This document shows, piece after piece, positions 46,486 through 56,138 of a DNA stretch of 64,000 nt (its first letter is position 1; every line of letters starts with the position of its first letter). The position numbers and the translations under genes were made by a program. The notes beneath the pieces are model-generated. The model did not search any database. It was not told the DNA's origin and worked only from the letters and a program-made list of their open reading frames with translations. Source of the DNA: Salegentibacter sp. R32 (GTDB lineage Bacteria; Bacteroidota; Bacteroidia; Flavobacteriales; Flavobacteriaceae); assembly GCF_008692195.1 (NCBI RefSeq), contig NZ_RXOM01000032.1, forward strand, positions 238,395-302,394. Reading direction: 5' to 3'.

Positions 46486-47673
46486 TTAATAGCGTCCTTT
46501 GTTTTTATCAACTAGCTGAACAATAGAGTTTACTGAAGCTGCTGAAGTAAAATCTTTTTGTGGACTGTTTTTTACAAAATCTACCAGTTTTTCTACCGTA
46601 GAAGTGGCTACGTGGCATCGGGTGTCTGATGAAGCGTAATAAATAAATACTCGCCCTTCTTCTTCTATCCATCCGTTGACAAAGAGAACGTTGGGAACAT
46701 CACCTACGGTTTCTTTATAATTTGGGGCCATAAAATAACCGGAAGGTTGATAAATTACTTTGCCAATATCCTCTAAGCTTGTCATAAACATATACAAGGT
46801 ATAACGTAAACCACCGGCGGTATTTCTTACACCGTGAGCCAAGTGAAGCCAACCTTCATCAGTTTTGATGGGGGCGGGGCCTAAACCATTTTTAAGTTCG
46901 TAAATGGTATGATAGACTTTTTGGTTAATGATTTTTTCGTTTTCTACTACGGGATTTTCCATGGTTGCTATAAAACCTAGACCAATTCCGCCACCGCTTC
47001 CAACGTTAATAAAACCGTCTTGTGGTCGGGTGTAAACCGCATATTTTCCGTTAACAAATTCAGGATGAAGAACTACGTTTCGTTGTTGACCGGTATGGCT
47101 AATTAAATCCGGTAAGCGTTCCCATTCTTTTAAATCTTTGGTTCTTACAATTCCCGCGTTGGCTACGGCAGCACTAGTATCTGCTGTGGGAGCATTAGGG
47201 TCTTTTCTTTCGGTGCAGAAAATACCATAAATCCACCCATCTTCGTGATGGGTTAACCGCATATCATACACATTGGTATCGGGTTCTTCGGTTTGCGGTA
47301 ATTGTATGGGTTTATCCCAAAATTCGAATTTATCAACGCCATTCGGGCTTTCTGCCATGGCAAAGAAAGATTTTCTATCGTTTCCTTCCACTCTTACTGC
47401 CAGTAAATATTTACCTTCAAACTTGATGGCTCCGGGATTAAAAGTCGCGTTAATCCCTATGCGCTCTAAACCTAATGGATTGGTTTCCGGATTCAGGTCG
47501 TATTTCCAATGGATGGGTGCGTGTTGTGCTGTTAATATTGGGTTTTTATAACGCTGATAAACACCGTTGTTTTCTTCAACAGGAAAATTAGGTTGATTAA
47601 TTAAGCGGTTATAATTCTCAATAAGTTGGTCATAGCCTTGTATGGTAGATGTTTTATGATTTGTAGTTGCCAT
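46486..47673 (-). CDS. GH130 4-O-beta-mannosyl-glucose phosphorylase
   Basis: Splits mannosyl-glucose with phosphate into mannose-1-phosphate and glucose in the cytoplasm. The 395 residues form a five-bladed propeller with GINATFNPGA, the likely catalytic D137 (NVYDMRL), RNVVLHPEF and GLGPAPI, resembling GH130 subfamily 1. No signal peptide is present, as expected. It lies 6 bases after the symporter gene and immediately before the epimerase gene, so transport, epimerisation and phosphorolysis are encoded in a row. Other mannoside phosphorylases of GH130 are a less likely alternative. Confidence 0.92.
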   Translation of the reverse strand: MATTNHKTSTIQGYDQLIENYNRLINQPNFPVEENNGVYQRYKNPILTAQHAPIHWKYDLNPETNPLGLERIGINATFNPGAIKFEGKYLLAVRVEGNDRKSFFAMAESPNGVDKFEFWDKPIQLPQTEEPDTNVYDMRLTHHEDGWIYGIFCTERKDPNAPTADTSAAVANAGIVRTKDLKEWERLPDLISHTGQQRNVVLHPEFVNGKYAVYTRPQDGFINVGSGGGIGLGFIATMENPVVENEKIINQKVYHTIYELKNGLGPAPIKTDEGWLHLAHGVRNTAGGLRYTLYMFMTSLEDIGKVIYQPSGYFMAPNYKETVGDVPNVLFVNGWIEEEGRVFIYYASSDTRCHVATSTVEKLVDFVKNSPQKDFTSAASVNSIVQLVDKNKGRY

Positions 47674-47679
47674 CTTTAA

Positions 47680-49515
47680 CTATTTTTCGTTTATGTTAGG
47701 TTCATTTTTCATTTTGTCCCACCAGGTTTTTTTCAATATAATAATGCAGATCACTAGTAAGACAATTGAAATAATCATAGGGATGTTTTCGTGTAAGATT
47801 AAGTACATAGGAATCACTACTAAGAGTGTTTGCCCAATGGTACCAATAAGTACATTGAACATATCCCGTTTAAAAGCTTTATTCTTTTCAAATTCGGGTT
47901 CCGTTTCTTTAATTTTTTCTAAGATGGGTTTCCAAAATCCCCAAGGGCGTGTTTTTTTATAGAAATGAATAAGCACTTCTTCATTGGTAGGTGGAGCTGA
48001 GTACGTTCCTGCGATACAACCAATTAAGGAGATTAATAAAATTACCGGAAAGTAATATAAGTCTAAGGTGTCAGTAAACATCGGGAAAATAAGTGCAGGA
48101 ATAATTCCTGAAAGCATTCCCCAGAAATAACCCTCGCCGTTAAATCGCCACCAGTGCCATTTTAAAAGATTCGACATTACGTAACTTCCGTAAAGCGCAC
48201 TTACAATCCATTGTAAAATTGAATTGACATCTTGTACAAAAAAACCGAGTATGATACTGATTAATACGACTACGATTCCACTTGCGTAATTGACTTTGTT
48301 TATTTTTTTGGAAGAAGCCTCAGGATTTCTTTTTAGGTAAATATCGTTAACCAAATAGGCTTGTGCAGCGTTTAGCGTACCGGCAAAAGTTGACATAAAT
48401 GCTGCTAACAATCCTGCTAATAGTAATCCTAATAAACCTACCGGGACAAACTGCTGAATGGCTGCCGGTAAAATTTTTTCAAAATCTAAAATCCCCGCAG
48501 TTCTTAAATCTAATTTTTCGTAGAAAAGGATTGCCAGTACCGAAAAACCACCAATCATTAAGTATCTTGTTGGCATCAACGCAAGATTGGAAAAACCGCT
48601 CATCATCGCCGCTTGTTTGGGTGATTTGGTGGATAGGATTTTCTGCATATCGTAATTGGGTGCCGGTCCTGCAATACTTGCCAAGATTCCTTTAAAAAGC
48701 ATGAGCATAAAAAAGATGCTGAACAGGGAATAACCATCGGAAGCAATTTTGGTATTTACTTCATCTATAATTCCACTCCAATCCATATTTAGTTCCCATT
48801 CAAAAAATGGATTGAGCCATCCTTCGGGAACATTCAGCGTTTCATTACCCATCGCTTGAAATGCGATCACCGCAATAGCGATAGAAGAAATGGTCATAAT
48901 GGTATATTGAAGTACATCGGTCCAAACAATACCGGACATCCCTCCAATCACTGAATAAAATACAGCGAAAAGCGTGAAAATAATTCCGTAGAAATGGGGA
49001 ATATAAGCCGGCGGAACGGTAAATGGTACGTAATCGCTAACCATTTCCCAAGGGATAAAAATTTCTACAAATTTCCCCAGACCAATAAATCCGTAGGCTA
49101 AAAATCCTAAACAACTTAAAATGGCAAAAATTACGATAATGGTATGCGACCATTTGCCGCCTTTACCATTATCGAACCTGAAATTAATCCATTCTGCTCC
49201 TGTGGTAACTCCGGACCTACGTAACCAAGCAGATAAATACATCATTAAAAACACTTGGTTGAACACCGGCCAAAGCCAAGGAATCCAAATACTTTTTAAA
49301 CCATACACAAAAGTTAAGGTAACCAGCCACATCGTCCCGGAAATATCAAACATCCCTGAAGCATTGGAAAGTCCCAGCATATACCAAGGAAGGTTTTTTC
49401 CGCCCAAGAGGTAATCGTCTTTACTCTTTTGGGCTTTCTTTCTAAGGGTTAATCCAATGATAATAGTACCGACGAGGTAAACTAATATAATGGCTATATC
49501 TAAAGGTTGTAACAT
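47680..49515 (-). CDS. Sodium:solute symporter (SSS family), probable mannobiose importer
   Basis: Inner-membrane sodium-coupled sugar importer. The 611 residues contain about 13-14 predicted helices; the SSS signatures GSWRKKAQKSKDDYLLGG-like start (LTLRKKAQKSKDDYLLGGK) and the central GLLLAGLLAAFMSTFAGTLN block are clear. The substrate is inferred from position: it stands directly before the GH130 and epimerase genes and after a GH26 mannanase gene. Some characterised mannan loci use an MFS symporter in this slot. Confidence 0.9.
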   Translation of the reverse strand: MLQPLDIAIILVYLVGTIIIGLTLRKKAQKSKDDYLLGGKNLPWYMLGLSNASGMFDISGTMWLVTLTFVYGLKSIWIPWLWPVFNQVFLMMYLSAWLRRSGVTTGAEWINFRFDNGKGGKWSHTIIVIFAILSCLGFLAYGFIGLGKFVEIFIPWEMVSDYVPFTVPPAYIPHFYGIIFTLFAVFYSVIGGMSGIVWTDVLQYTIMTISSIAIAVIAFQAMGNETLNVPEGWLNPFFEWELNMDWSGIIDEVNTKIASDGYSLFSIFFMLMLFKGILASIAGPAPNYDMQKILSTKSPKQAAMMSGFSNLALMPTRYLMIGGFSVLAILFYEKLDLRTAGILDFEKILPAAIQQFVPVGLLGLLLAGLLAAFMSTFAGTLNAAQAYLVNDIYLKRNPEASSKKINKVNYASGIVVVLISIILGFFVQDVNSILQWIVSALYGSYVMSNLLKWHWWRFNGEGYFWGMLSGIIPALIFPMFTDTLDLYYFPVILLISLIGCIAGTYSAPPTNEEVLIHFYKKTRPWGFWKPILEKIKETEPEFEKNKAFKRDMFNVLIGTIGQTLLVVIPMYLILHENIPMIISIVLLVICIIILKKTWWDKMKNEPNINEK

Positions 49516-49523
49516 AAATGAAG

Positions 49524-50660
49524 TTATTGTGCGGTAGCTTTTACTTTAAATTTCTTGATTTCTTTAAGGGAAAGTAACTGCATATTTTCTGCAAATTCCG
49601 TAAAGTTTTCTGCTGAAACTTCTTCAGGATAAGTAGCAAAATAATGAGAAGGCCTTGCGTTTCTCCAAAGTAAGAACCAGCTTATTCCTGATTCTTTAAT
49701 GCCCGGTTGAAATACTTCGGTCCACCATTTTGGGTTTTCAGGATGTGTATTTCCGGTTTCAGTTAATGCATAAGGTTTGTTATGAAGTGCAGCAAAATCT
49801 CTCATGAGAGTAATATCGTGCTGAAGGTTTTTTAGGTATTGTTCATCGCCTCCATAATTGTAAATATCTATTCCCAAAATATCCACATATTCATCTCCGG
49901 GATAAAATTTTTCATACTCTTCAGGGGCGTTTAAAGCGTTGGGTGAATAGGCATAAAGAAGATTATGTACGCCGTTTTCTTTTAATAATTGAAATGTTTG
50001 ACGGTAAAGTGCTTTATATTCTTCTGTTGTACAATGTTGCGCTCCCCACCAAAACCAACTTCCGTTCATTTCGTGAAATGGCCTAAAGATAACAGGAATG
50101 CTTTCGTTGTTTTCGGTTTTTAAACTCTTAAAAAATGCAGCGAGATTGCTAATCCATTTTTCATAAAGCTTACGTTTTTTTCCTTCCTTTAAAATAGAAG
50201 AAACCACTGCGGTGGTGTCCCAAGAATTTCCTTTTGTTTCAGGATGGTTAATGTGCCAGCTTATGGTATTGATTCCTCCTTTTTGATGAATTTTAATGAT
50301 TTCATTTCTGATTAAATCGAAAGAAACGCTGTCTAGGTTTTGTTTTTTCCCTAATTCAATATCACCTAAATCCCAACCATAGATGGCCGGTGAAAAACCT
50401 GCAGTTTCATCAATATCGTTTTTGAATTTATCTTTGGAAGAAAATTTCCAACCAACTCCATAAGCCGTAGCATCTTGATGCCCAATAGCGATACCTTCTT
50501 TAGATAAAACTTGAATACGTTGATAAAGTAATTTTGCAGAAGTATTGGCGGCGTTGTCAGCAACCTTAATTTCATCAGGTTTTACATAGGTGATACTCGC
50601 ACAAGAATAAAGTAAACTTAAGCAGATATAAAAATACAATAACCGAAATGACAATTTCAT
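49524..50660 (-). CDS. GH26 beta-mannanase, lipoprotein
   Basis: Retaining endo- or exo-acting beta-1,4-mannanase. The 378 residues have a lipoprotein signal (LLYSCAS, Cys20), and a TIM barrel with acid/base E197 (IPVIFRPFHEMNGSWFWWG) and nucleophile E301 (YALTETGN). It is the first gene of the minus-strand mannan operon, 8 bases before the symporter gene. Loci of this type often pair an exo-acting, mannobiose-releasing periplasmic GH26 with a surface endo-mannanase, and this one, coupled to the importer, suits the mannobiose-releasing role; this is inference. Confidence 0.92.
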   Translation of the reverse strand: MKLSFRLLYFYICLSLLYSCASITYVKPDEIKVADNAANTSAKLLYQRIQVLSKEGIAIGHQDATAYGVGWKFSSKDKFKNDIDETAGFSPAIYGWDLGDIELGKKQNLDSVSFDLIRNEIIKIHQKGGINTISWHINHPETKGNSWDTTAVVSSILKEGKKRKLYEKWISNLAAFFKSLKTENNESIPVIFRPFHEMNGSWFWWGAQHCTTEEYKALYRQTFQLLKENGVHNLLYAYSPNALNAPEEYEKFYPGDEYVDILGIDIYNYGGDEQYLKNLQHDITLMRDFAALHNKPYALTETGNTHPENPKWWTEVFQPGIKESGISWFLLWRNARPSHYFATYPEEVSAENFTEFAENMQLLSLKEIKKFKVKATAQ

Positions 50661-50803
50661 ACTAAGAAATGATAATATATTTGTTGTAATGTTGATTGTG
50701 TTTTTACAATTTTAAACACTATAAAATTGATGAATTTATATTTTTTTGACATTTAATTGTTCAAATTCAAAATTAAGCTTAGGGGTTTTTCTGTGTTAAT
50801 ATA

Positions 50804-50813
50804 ATTTTATCAT
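50804..50813 (-). promoter_or_regulatory. TGATAAAAT motif in the divergent mannan promoter region
   Basis: ATGATAAAAT on the minus strand, 39 bases before the AraC start and about 145 bases before the GH26 start. The same core occurs three times upstream of the mannan susC, suggesting a shared operator, perhaps of the adjacent AraC protein. Confidence 0.4.
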
Positions 50814-50851
50814 TTATTAATCAAATTTTTACTTAATATTAGAATTATTTT

Positions 50852-51730
50852 ATGCCTATTCGAAACAATGCTCATCGCGAGATTACTCAATTAGCACCAG
50901 AAGATAGCTTTTTAGTCTTTGATAGAGTGAAGTCTGATTTTGATTTTCCTATTCATTTTCATCCGGAATATGAATTGAATTTTATCCATAATGGTAAAGG
51001 TGTGCGGCGAGTGGTAGGCGATAGTTTGGAAGAAATTGACGAACTGGAATTGGTGCTGGTGGGGCCTAACTTAGTGCACGGATGGGAATTACATAACTGT
51101 ACCAATCAAACGATTCATGAGATTACCATTCAGTTTCACAATGATTTATTCGATAACAAATTGCTTTCCCGTAGGATTTTTAAACCTATTAAAGATATGT
51201 TCAATAGGTCGAACCATGGAATCCTGTTTTCAAAAAAAATCACGAAGGAAGTGATGCCCAGGATTATGAAACTTTCTAAAATAGATAGTATCGATTACTT
51301 TTTGGAGCTCATTTCTATATTGCATGATCTTTCTAACAGTAGGAGTCAGCGCTTGCTATCTACCTATATTTCAGAAAATAAAAACTTTGAGAATAGCGAA
51401 AAAATCAAAGTGATTTATGAATATGTGCAAGAAAACTTCAGCAAAAAAATAACCTTGGCTGAAATTTCTGAATTGGTAAATATGAGTCCGGTGTCCTTTA
51501 ATAGGTTTATTAAAAAACGTACCGGAAAAACCTTTATAGATTATATGAACGATACCCGCATTAGCTATGCTACCCGTTGGTTGATAGAAACCGATTTAAG
51601 TATTGGCGAAATAGGTTTTAAGTGTGGATTTAATAATATCGCCAATTTTAATAGGGTGTTTAAAAAGGTGAAAAATTGTACGCCAAGTGATTTTAGAGAA
51701 GAGTTTAAAGGAATTAAAAGAGTATTGTAA
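50852..51730 (+). CDS. AraC-family regulator of the mannan locus
   Basis: A 292-residue cytoplasmic regulator with an N-terminal cupin for ligand sensing (about 18-100, DFPIHFHPEYELNFIHNGKG) and a C-terminal AraC double HTH (about 188-285, ITLAEISELVNMSPVSFNRF ... IGEIGFKCGFNNIANFNRVF). It faces the GH26-to-GH3 operon across 191 bases and shares one base with the following GH5 gene, so it probably controls both arms of the locus and its own synthesis. The inducer is likely a mannan-derived sugar. Confidence 0.9.
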   Translation: MPIRNNAHREITQLAPEDSFLVFDRVKSDFDFPIHFHPEYELNFIHNGKGVRRVVGDSLEEIDELELVLVGPNLVHGWELHNCTNQTIHEITIQFHNDLFDNKLLSRRIFKPIKDMFNRSNHGILFSKKITKEVMPRIMKLSKIDSIDYFLELISILHDLSNSRSQRLLSTYISENKNFENSEKIKVIYEYVQENFSKKITLAEISELVNMSPVSFNRFIKKRTGKTFIDYMNDTRISYATRWLIETDLSIGEIGFKCGFNNIANFNRVFKKVKNCTPSDFREEFKGIKRVL

Positions 51731-52713
51731 TGAATAGTTATCGAATTTTTAGCATTGGTTTATTATTTTTTGTCTTTTCCGCCATTATGTATGCGCAAAA
51801 AACGCCCGTAGAATGCCATGGGCAATTAAAAATTGAAGGAGCGCATTTAAAAAATGAACATGATGAAGTTCTGCAGTTAAGAGGAATGTCTCTTTTTTGG
51901 AGTCAATGGAAACCTAAGTTTTATTCAGCAAAAACAGTTGAAATTTTAAAAAATGAATGGAAGTGTAATGTAGTTAGGGCAGCTTTAGCAGTAGATTATG
52001 ACGGATATTTAACCCATCCTGAGCGAGAGCTCAAAAAGATTGAAAAAGTGATCGATGCAGCCATTGAGGAAGGTCTGTATGTAATTGTAGATTGGCATGA
52101 CCATCATGCAGAAGACCATTTAGAAGAATCGAAACGATTTTTCGAGTATATTTCAAAAAAGTATGGTGAGTATCCCAATATTATCTACGAGATTTATAAT
52201 GAACCTCTAGAAGTTTCTTGGTCTGAAGTTTTAAAACCTTATCACACCGAAATTATCAATACCATTCGTAAAAACGATCCTGATAATGTAATTGTCTGTG
52301 GAACGCCTACTTGGTCACAACGGGTAGATGAAGCTTTACGGGATCCTATACAGGTAGAAAATATCGCTTATACGTTTCATTTTTATGCAGATAGCCATCG
52401 GCAAGAACTTCGAGATATTGTTATAGAAGCCATGGAAGGTGGTCTTCCTGTTTTTGTAACCGAATACGGTAGTGCAGATGCTTCCGGCGATGGAATTGTA
52501 AATGAAGCGCAAACTAAAGTGTGGTGGAAACTGCTAGATAAATATCAAATTTCTTATTGTAATTGGTCTATTTCAGATAAAGATGAAGCTTGTTCGGTAC
52601 TTAAGCCAAAAAGCAGTATAGAGGATTTAACTAAAAACAGCAAATTGACTCACTCGGGTAAATTTATAAAAGAGAAACTTCTTTCAGCAGCACAAATAAA
52701 TTGTGATGAGTAA
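51730..52713 (+). CDS. GH5 endo-beta-1,4-glycanase (GH5_2-like)
   Basis: Retaining endo-hydrolase with a single GH5 barrel. The 327 residues carry a signal peptide (about 1-22, IMYAQ), RGMSLFWSQW, YVIVDWHDH, acid/base E158 (IYNEPL), and nucleophile E245 (VFVTEYGSAD). These blocks look like subfamily 2, whose members are mostly endoglucanases on cellulose-type chains; action on the glucosyl linkages of glucomannan is likely here. The start overlaps the AraC stop (TAATG). The AraC-GH5 pair precedes the SusC operon. Confidence 0.9.
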   Translation: MNSYRIFSIGLLFFVFSAIMYAQKTPVECHGQLKIEGAHLKNEHDEVLQLRGMSLFWSQWKPKFYSAKTVEILKNEWKCNVVRAALAVDYDGYLTHPERELKKIEKVIDAAIEEGLYVIVDWHDHHAEDHLEESKRFFEYISKKYGEYPNIIYEIYNEPLEVSWSEVLKPYHTEIINTIRKNDPDNVIVCGTPTWSQRVDEALRDPIQVENIAYTFHFYADSHRQELRDIVIEAMEGGLPVFVTEYGSADASGDGIVNEAQTKVWWKLLDKYQISYCNWSISDKDEACSVLKPKSSIEDLTKNSKLTHSGKFIKEKLLSAAQINCDE

Positions 52714-52754
52714 TTATTCACATTTTATTCAAAAACTTATCCATTTGTAATATC

Positions 52755-52845
52755 ATTTTATCAAAAAGCTAAAATTTTATAAGTAAATGATAAAATAAGA
52801 TTAACATAGCCTTAACGATCCCTTTAATTTTGAATATGATAAAAT
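52755..52845 (+). promoter_or_regulatory. Three TGATAAAAT motifs upstream of the mannan susC
   Basis: The core TGATAAAAT occurs on the minus strand at 52755-52763 and on the plus strand at 52788-52796 and 52837-52845 (49 bases apart). All lie in the 222-base gap before susC. Candidate binding sites for the AraC regulator. Confidence 0.45.
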
Positions 52846-52935
52846 TTGCGCACTAAATTATTAATGCTTCAATTTTTTGACCTTAAAAATGTAGATCTAC
52901 GAAGCAAAGGTGTAAAGCAAACACAATAACTAATT

Positions 52936-55900
52936 ATGCAACAACACAAAAACAAATCTTTACGTATGGCAAAATTTTTACAATTATGCCTATTGTCTTT
53001 TGTGTGCTTTTCGTTTTCGCAAATGCAAGCACAACAAAAAACAATTACCGGTACAGTGACAGATGAAAACGGGATGCCTTTATTGGGGGTTAACGTTTTA
53101 ATTAAGGACAGTAATACCGGAACTACCACCAATTTTGATGGGGAGTATCAACTAAATGTTAATAACGAAAACGTTATCGTTTTTAGTTATGTGGGTTTTG
53201 AACCTGTTGAAGAAAAAGTTGGCGAAAGAACTCAGATAGACGTAACCTTATCTGAGGATTCTGAAAGCTTGGAAGAAGTGGTGCTAATTGGGTATGGGGC
53301 TCAACAACGGCAAGATGTTAACGGTTCTGTTTCTAGTATAGAAGCGGAGGAAATCGAAAATATTCCACAAGTAAGTATAGATCAGCTTATGCAGGGGCGT
53401 GCTGCGGGGGTAACTATCTCTCAAAACTCCGGTAAGCCCGGAAGTGCTGTTTCGGTAAGAATTAGAGGGGTGACTTCTATTACCGGTAATAATGAGCCTT
53501 TGTATGTGATTGATGGAGTGCCAATTTCAGGAGATTCCAGAAATACCAGTACAAGTGGAAGAACAGATGCTTCAGATTTTGGAGGAGTTGGGCAAGTGGG
53601 GACAAGTCCATTGGCTTCCCTCAACCCCAATGATATTGAATCTGTAGATATATTAAAAGATGCTTCGGCTACCGCTATTTACGGTTCTCGCGGCGCCAAT
53701 GGGGTAGTAATTATCAAAACTAAAAGCGGAAGCAAAAATAAAGACGGAAGACTTCGTTATAATACCTATATCGCATTACAGGAGCCGCAAAAATTATTGG
53801 ATGTGATGAAGCTGCCTACGTATGCTAGACTGCAAAATGAATTGGCAGAAGAATACGGCGTTGAGCCAAGGGTAGATTTTTCAAATCCTGAACTTTTAGG
53901 GCCTGGGACCGATTGGCAAGATGAAGTTTTTCAGCAAGCTTGGATGCAAAGTCATCAATTGTCTTATGCAGGAAGTTCAGAAAAAACAAATTATTTAATA
54001 TCAGGAAGTTACCTCGATCAGGAAGGAACTGTTATTGGCTCTGGTTTTAACCGAATTACGTTAAGAACCAATATCGATTCGCAAGTAAAAGATTGGTTAA
54101 GAGTAGGAGCAAATATAACGGGGAGTAGAACCGATGAAGATATTACCTTAAACAGTAACCGTAACGGTATTGTAAGTTTAGGCTTATTACAAGCACCTGA
54201 TATTGCAGTTAGAAACCCGGACGGAACTTTTGCAGGTCCGCCAAACGATCCTACAGCGGTAGAAGGTACTATTAACCCAGTAGCTTTAGCATTGAGCAGG
54301 ACCAATACGCTGCTGAAGCATAATATCCTTGGAAATTTCTTTAGTGAATTCACAATTACCGAGGGATTAAAATTCAGAAATGAAGTAGGAGGTAATTTTG
54401 ATTTTACCGAAAATAAACTTTTCACACCTACTTACCAGTGGGGAAGATTTGAAAATGAATACGCTACTTTGTTTGAAAAAAGAGGAAAGAGTAGATTTTG
54501 GATTGTGAAAAACTACCTTAATTTCACTAAAAACTTTAATGAAATACACAATTTAAATCTTTTAGTAGGTCAAGAAGCACAAGAGTCTTCTTGGGAAGGT
54601 GTACAGGCTACAGGACAAGAATTTGTGAATAACAAGTTGCAAACTTTAAATAACGCTGCAAGAATCCTTAATTATAGTGCGTATCAAGGAAGTACTTCTT
54701 TGTCTTCTTATTACGGAAGAGCTTTATACTCATTAAAAGATAAATATGGACTTACAGCCACTTTTAGAGCAGATGGATCTTCTAAATTTGATCCGTTAGG
54801 TGAGAAACAATGGGGCTATTTCCCATCGTTTGCTTCGTCTTGGAAATTATATAAAGAGCCTTGGATGGAGGGCGTCAACAAAGTAGTCGATAACATAAGA
54901 TTAAAAGCCGGTTACGGTGTGGTAGGTAACCAGGGATTGCCTAACTACCGTTATGGAGCAAGTTTAGCAAGTGTACAGACAGGAGCCGGACTAGGGTATT
55001 ATGTAACCAACATCCCTAACCCGGACTTAAAATGGGAAGAGAGTACACAGGTGAATTTAGGATTGGATTTTTCTCTGTTTAAAAACCGCTTAAATACGAC
55101 TATTGAAGTTTATAATAAAGACTCTAAAGATTTCTTGTACCAACTTCCGCTGCCTGTATATCTTACAGGACCTGCCGGGGGAGAATCTTACCTAGGTGGT
55201 TTAAGTGCGCCTTATGTGAATCTTGGAGAGATGAATAATAAAGGGATTGATGTAACTATCAATTATTCAACCTTACAAAATAAAGATTTTACTTGGTCAA
55301 CTAGTTTAAACTTCTCCCATTACAAAAATGAAGTGACTTCGCTTTATAGTGAGAATTTAGAAGTAATTAGAACAATTAATTCAGGATACCTATCTTCTCC
55401 TATTACTCGAACAGTAGAAGGACAACCTGTAGGAATGTTCTGGGGTTATAAAACAAAAGGACTCTTTAGAAGTCAGGACGATATTGATGGAGCTCCGGTA
55501 CAATTTGGGATCCCTTTTTCAGAAACTTTGGGAGATAATTACTTAGGGGATGTACAATACGAAGATATCAATGGAGATGGAATGATTAATGAAGAAGACA
55601 GAACCTTTATTGGTAATCCGCATCCAGATTTCACCTTTGGTTTTACGAATAATTTCTCTTACAAGAACTTCGATTTAAGTGTCTTTTTACAAGGGTCTTA
55701 TGGTAATGATGTTTTAAACCTTACCAGAAAAGAAACTACAGGTTTAGCAAGGTTATATACCAATCAATTAGTGGAAGCTCAAGATTACTATACCGCAGAT
55801 AATACAGATGCTCAATACCCAAGACCACGTAGAGGGGATGACAACCAAAACCTTTTTATTTCCGACAGGTATATAGAAGATGGTTCTTATTTGAGAATTC

Positions 55901-56127
55901 AAAATGTAAGCTTGGGGTATAACTTACCATCAGAATTAACCGAGAAAATAGGAATAGGAAACTTAAAAATTTATGGGACTATTCAGAACTTATACACTTT
56001 TACAGACTATTCCGGTTACGATCCAGAAATAGGTTCTTATAACGGAGATGCATTACAGACAGGAGTAGATAGAGGTAGGTATCCAATACCAAGAACATTT
56101 ACATTAGGCTTAAATGTAGAATTTTAA
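52936..56127 (+). CDS. SusC/RagA-family TonB-dependent transporter (mannan locus)
   Basis: Outer-membrane importer for mannan oligosaccharides. The 1063 residues have a signal peptide (about 1-32, QMQAQ), a carboxypeptidase-regulatory-like domain (about 35-110), a plug with the SusC signature (VLIGYGAQQRQDVNGSVSSI and ILKDASATAIYGSRGANGVV) and a barrel ending GLNVEF. It starts 222 bases after the GH5 gene and 11 bases before susD. A second ATG at 52966 (MAKFLQL) is an alternative start. Confidence 0.95.
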   Translation: MQQHKNKSLRMAKFLQLCLLSFVCFSFSQMQAQQKTITGTVTDENGMPLLGVNVLIKDSNTGTTTNFDGEYQLNVNNENVIVFSYVGFEPVEEKVGERTQIDVTLSEDSESLEEVVLIGYGAQQRQDVNGSVSSIEAEEIENIPQVSIDQLMQGRAAGVTISQNSGKPGSAVSVRIRGVTSITGNNEPLYVIDGVPISGDSRNTSTSGRTDASDFGGVGQVGTSPLASLNPNDIESVDILKDASATAIYGSRGANGVVIIKTKSGSKNKDGRLRYNTYIALQEPQKLLDVMKLPTYARLQNELAEEYGVEPRVDFSNPELLGPGTDWQDEVFQQAWMQSHQLSYAGSSEKTNYLISGSYLDQEGTVIGSGFNRITLRTNIDSQVKDWLRVGANITGSRTDEDITLNSNRNGIVSLGLLQAPDIAVRNPDGTFAGPPNDPTAVEGTINPVALALSRTNTLLKHNILGNFFSEFTITEGLKFRNEVGGNFDFTENKLFTPTYQWGRFENEYATLFEKRGKSRFWIVKNYLNFTKNFNEIHNLNLLVGQEAQESSWEGVQATGQEFVNNKLQTLNNAARILNYSAYQGSTSLSSYYGRALYSLKDKYGLTATFRADGSSKFDPLGEKQWGYFPSFASSWKLYKEPWMEGVNKVVDNIRLKAGYGVVGNQGLPNYRYGASLASVQTGAGLGYYVTNIPNPDLKWEESTQVNLGLDFSLFKNRLNTTIEVYNKDSKDFLYQLPLPVYLTGPAGGESYLGGLSAPYVNLGEMNNKGIDVTINYSTLQNKDFTWSTSLNFSHYKNEVTSLYSENLEVIRTINSGYLSSPITRTVEGQPVGMFWGYKTKGLFRSQDDIDGAPVQFGIPFSETLGDNYLGDVQYEDINGDGMINEEDRTFIGNPHPDFTFGFTNNFSYKNFDLSVFLQGSYGNDVLNLTRKETTGLARLYTNQLVEAQDYYTADNTDAQYPRPRRGDDNQNLFISDRYIEDGSYLRIQNVSLGYNLPSELTEKIGIGNLKIYGTIQNLYTFTDYSGYDPEIGSYNGDALQTGVDRGRYPIPRTFTLGLNVEF

Positions 56128-56138
56128 AAAGCATAATT

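Noticed and set aside
52869..53132. Minus-strand frame over the start of the mannan susC
   Set aside because: It overlaps the signal peptide and first domain of a certain gene and shows no domain of its own.
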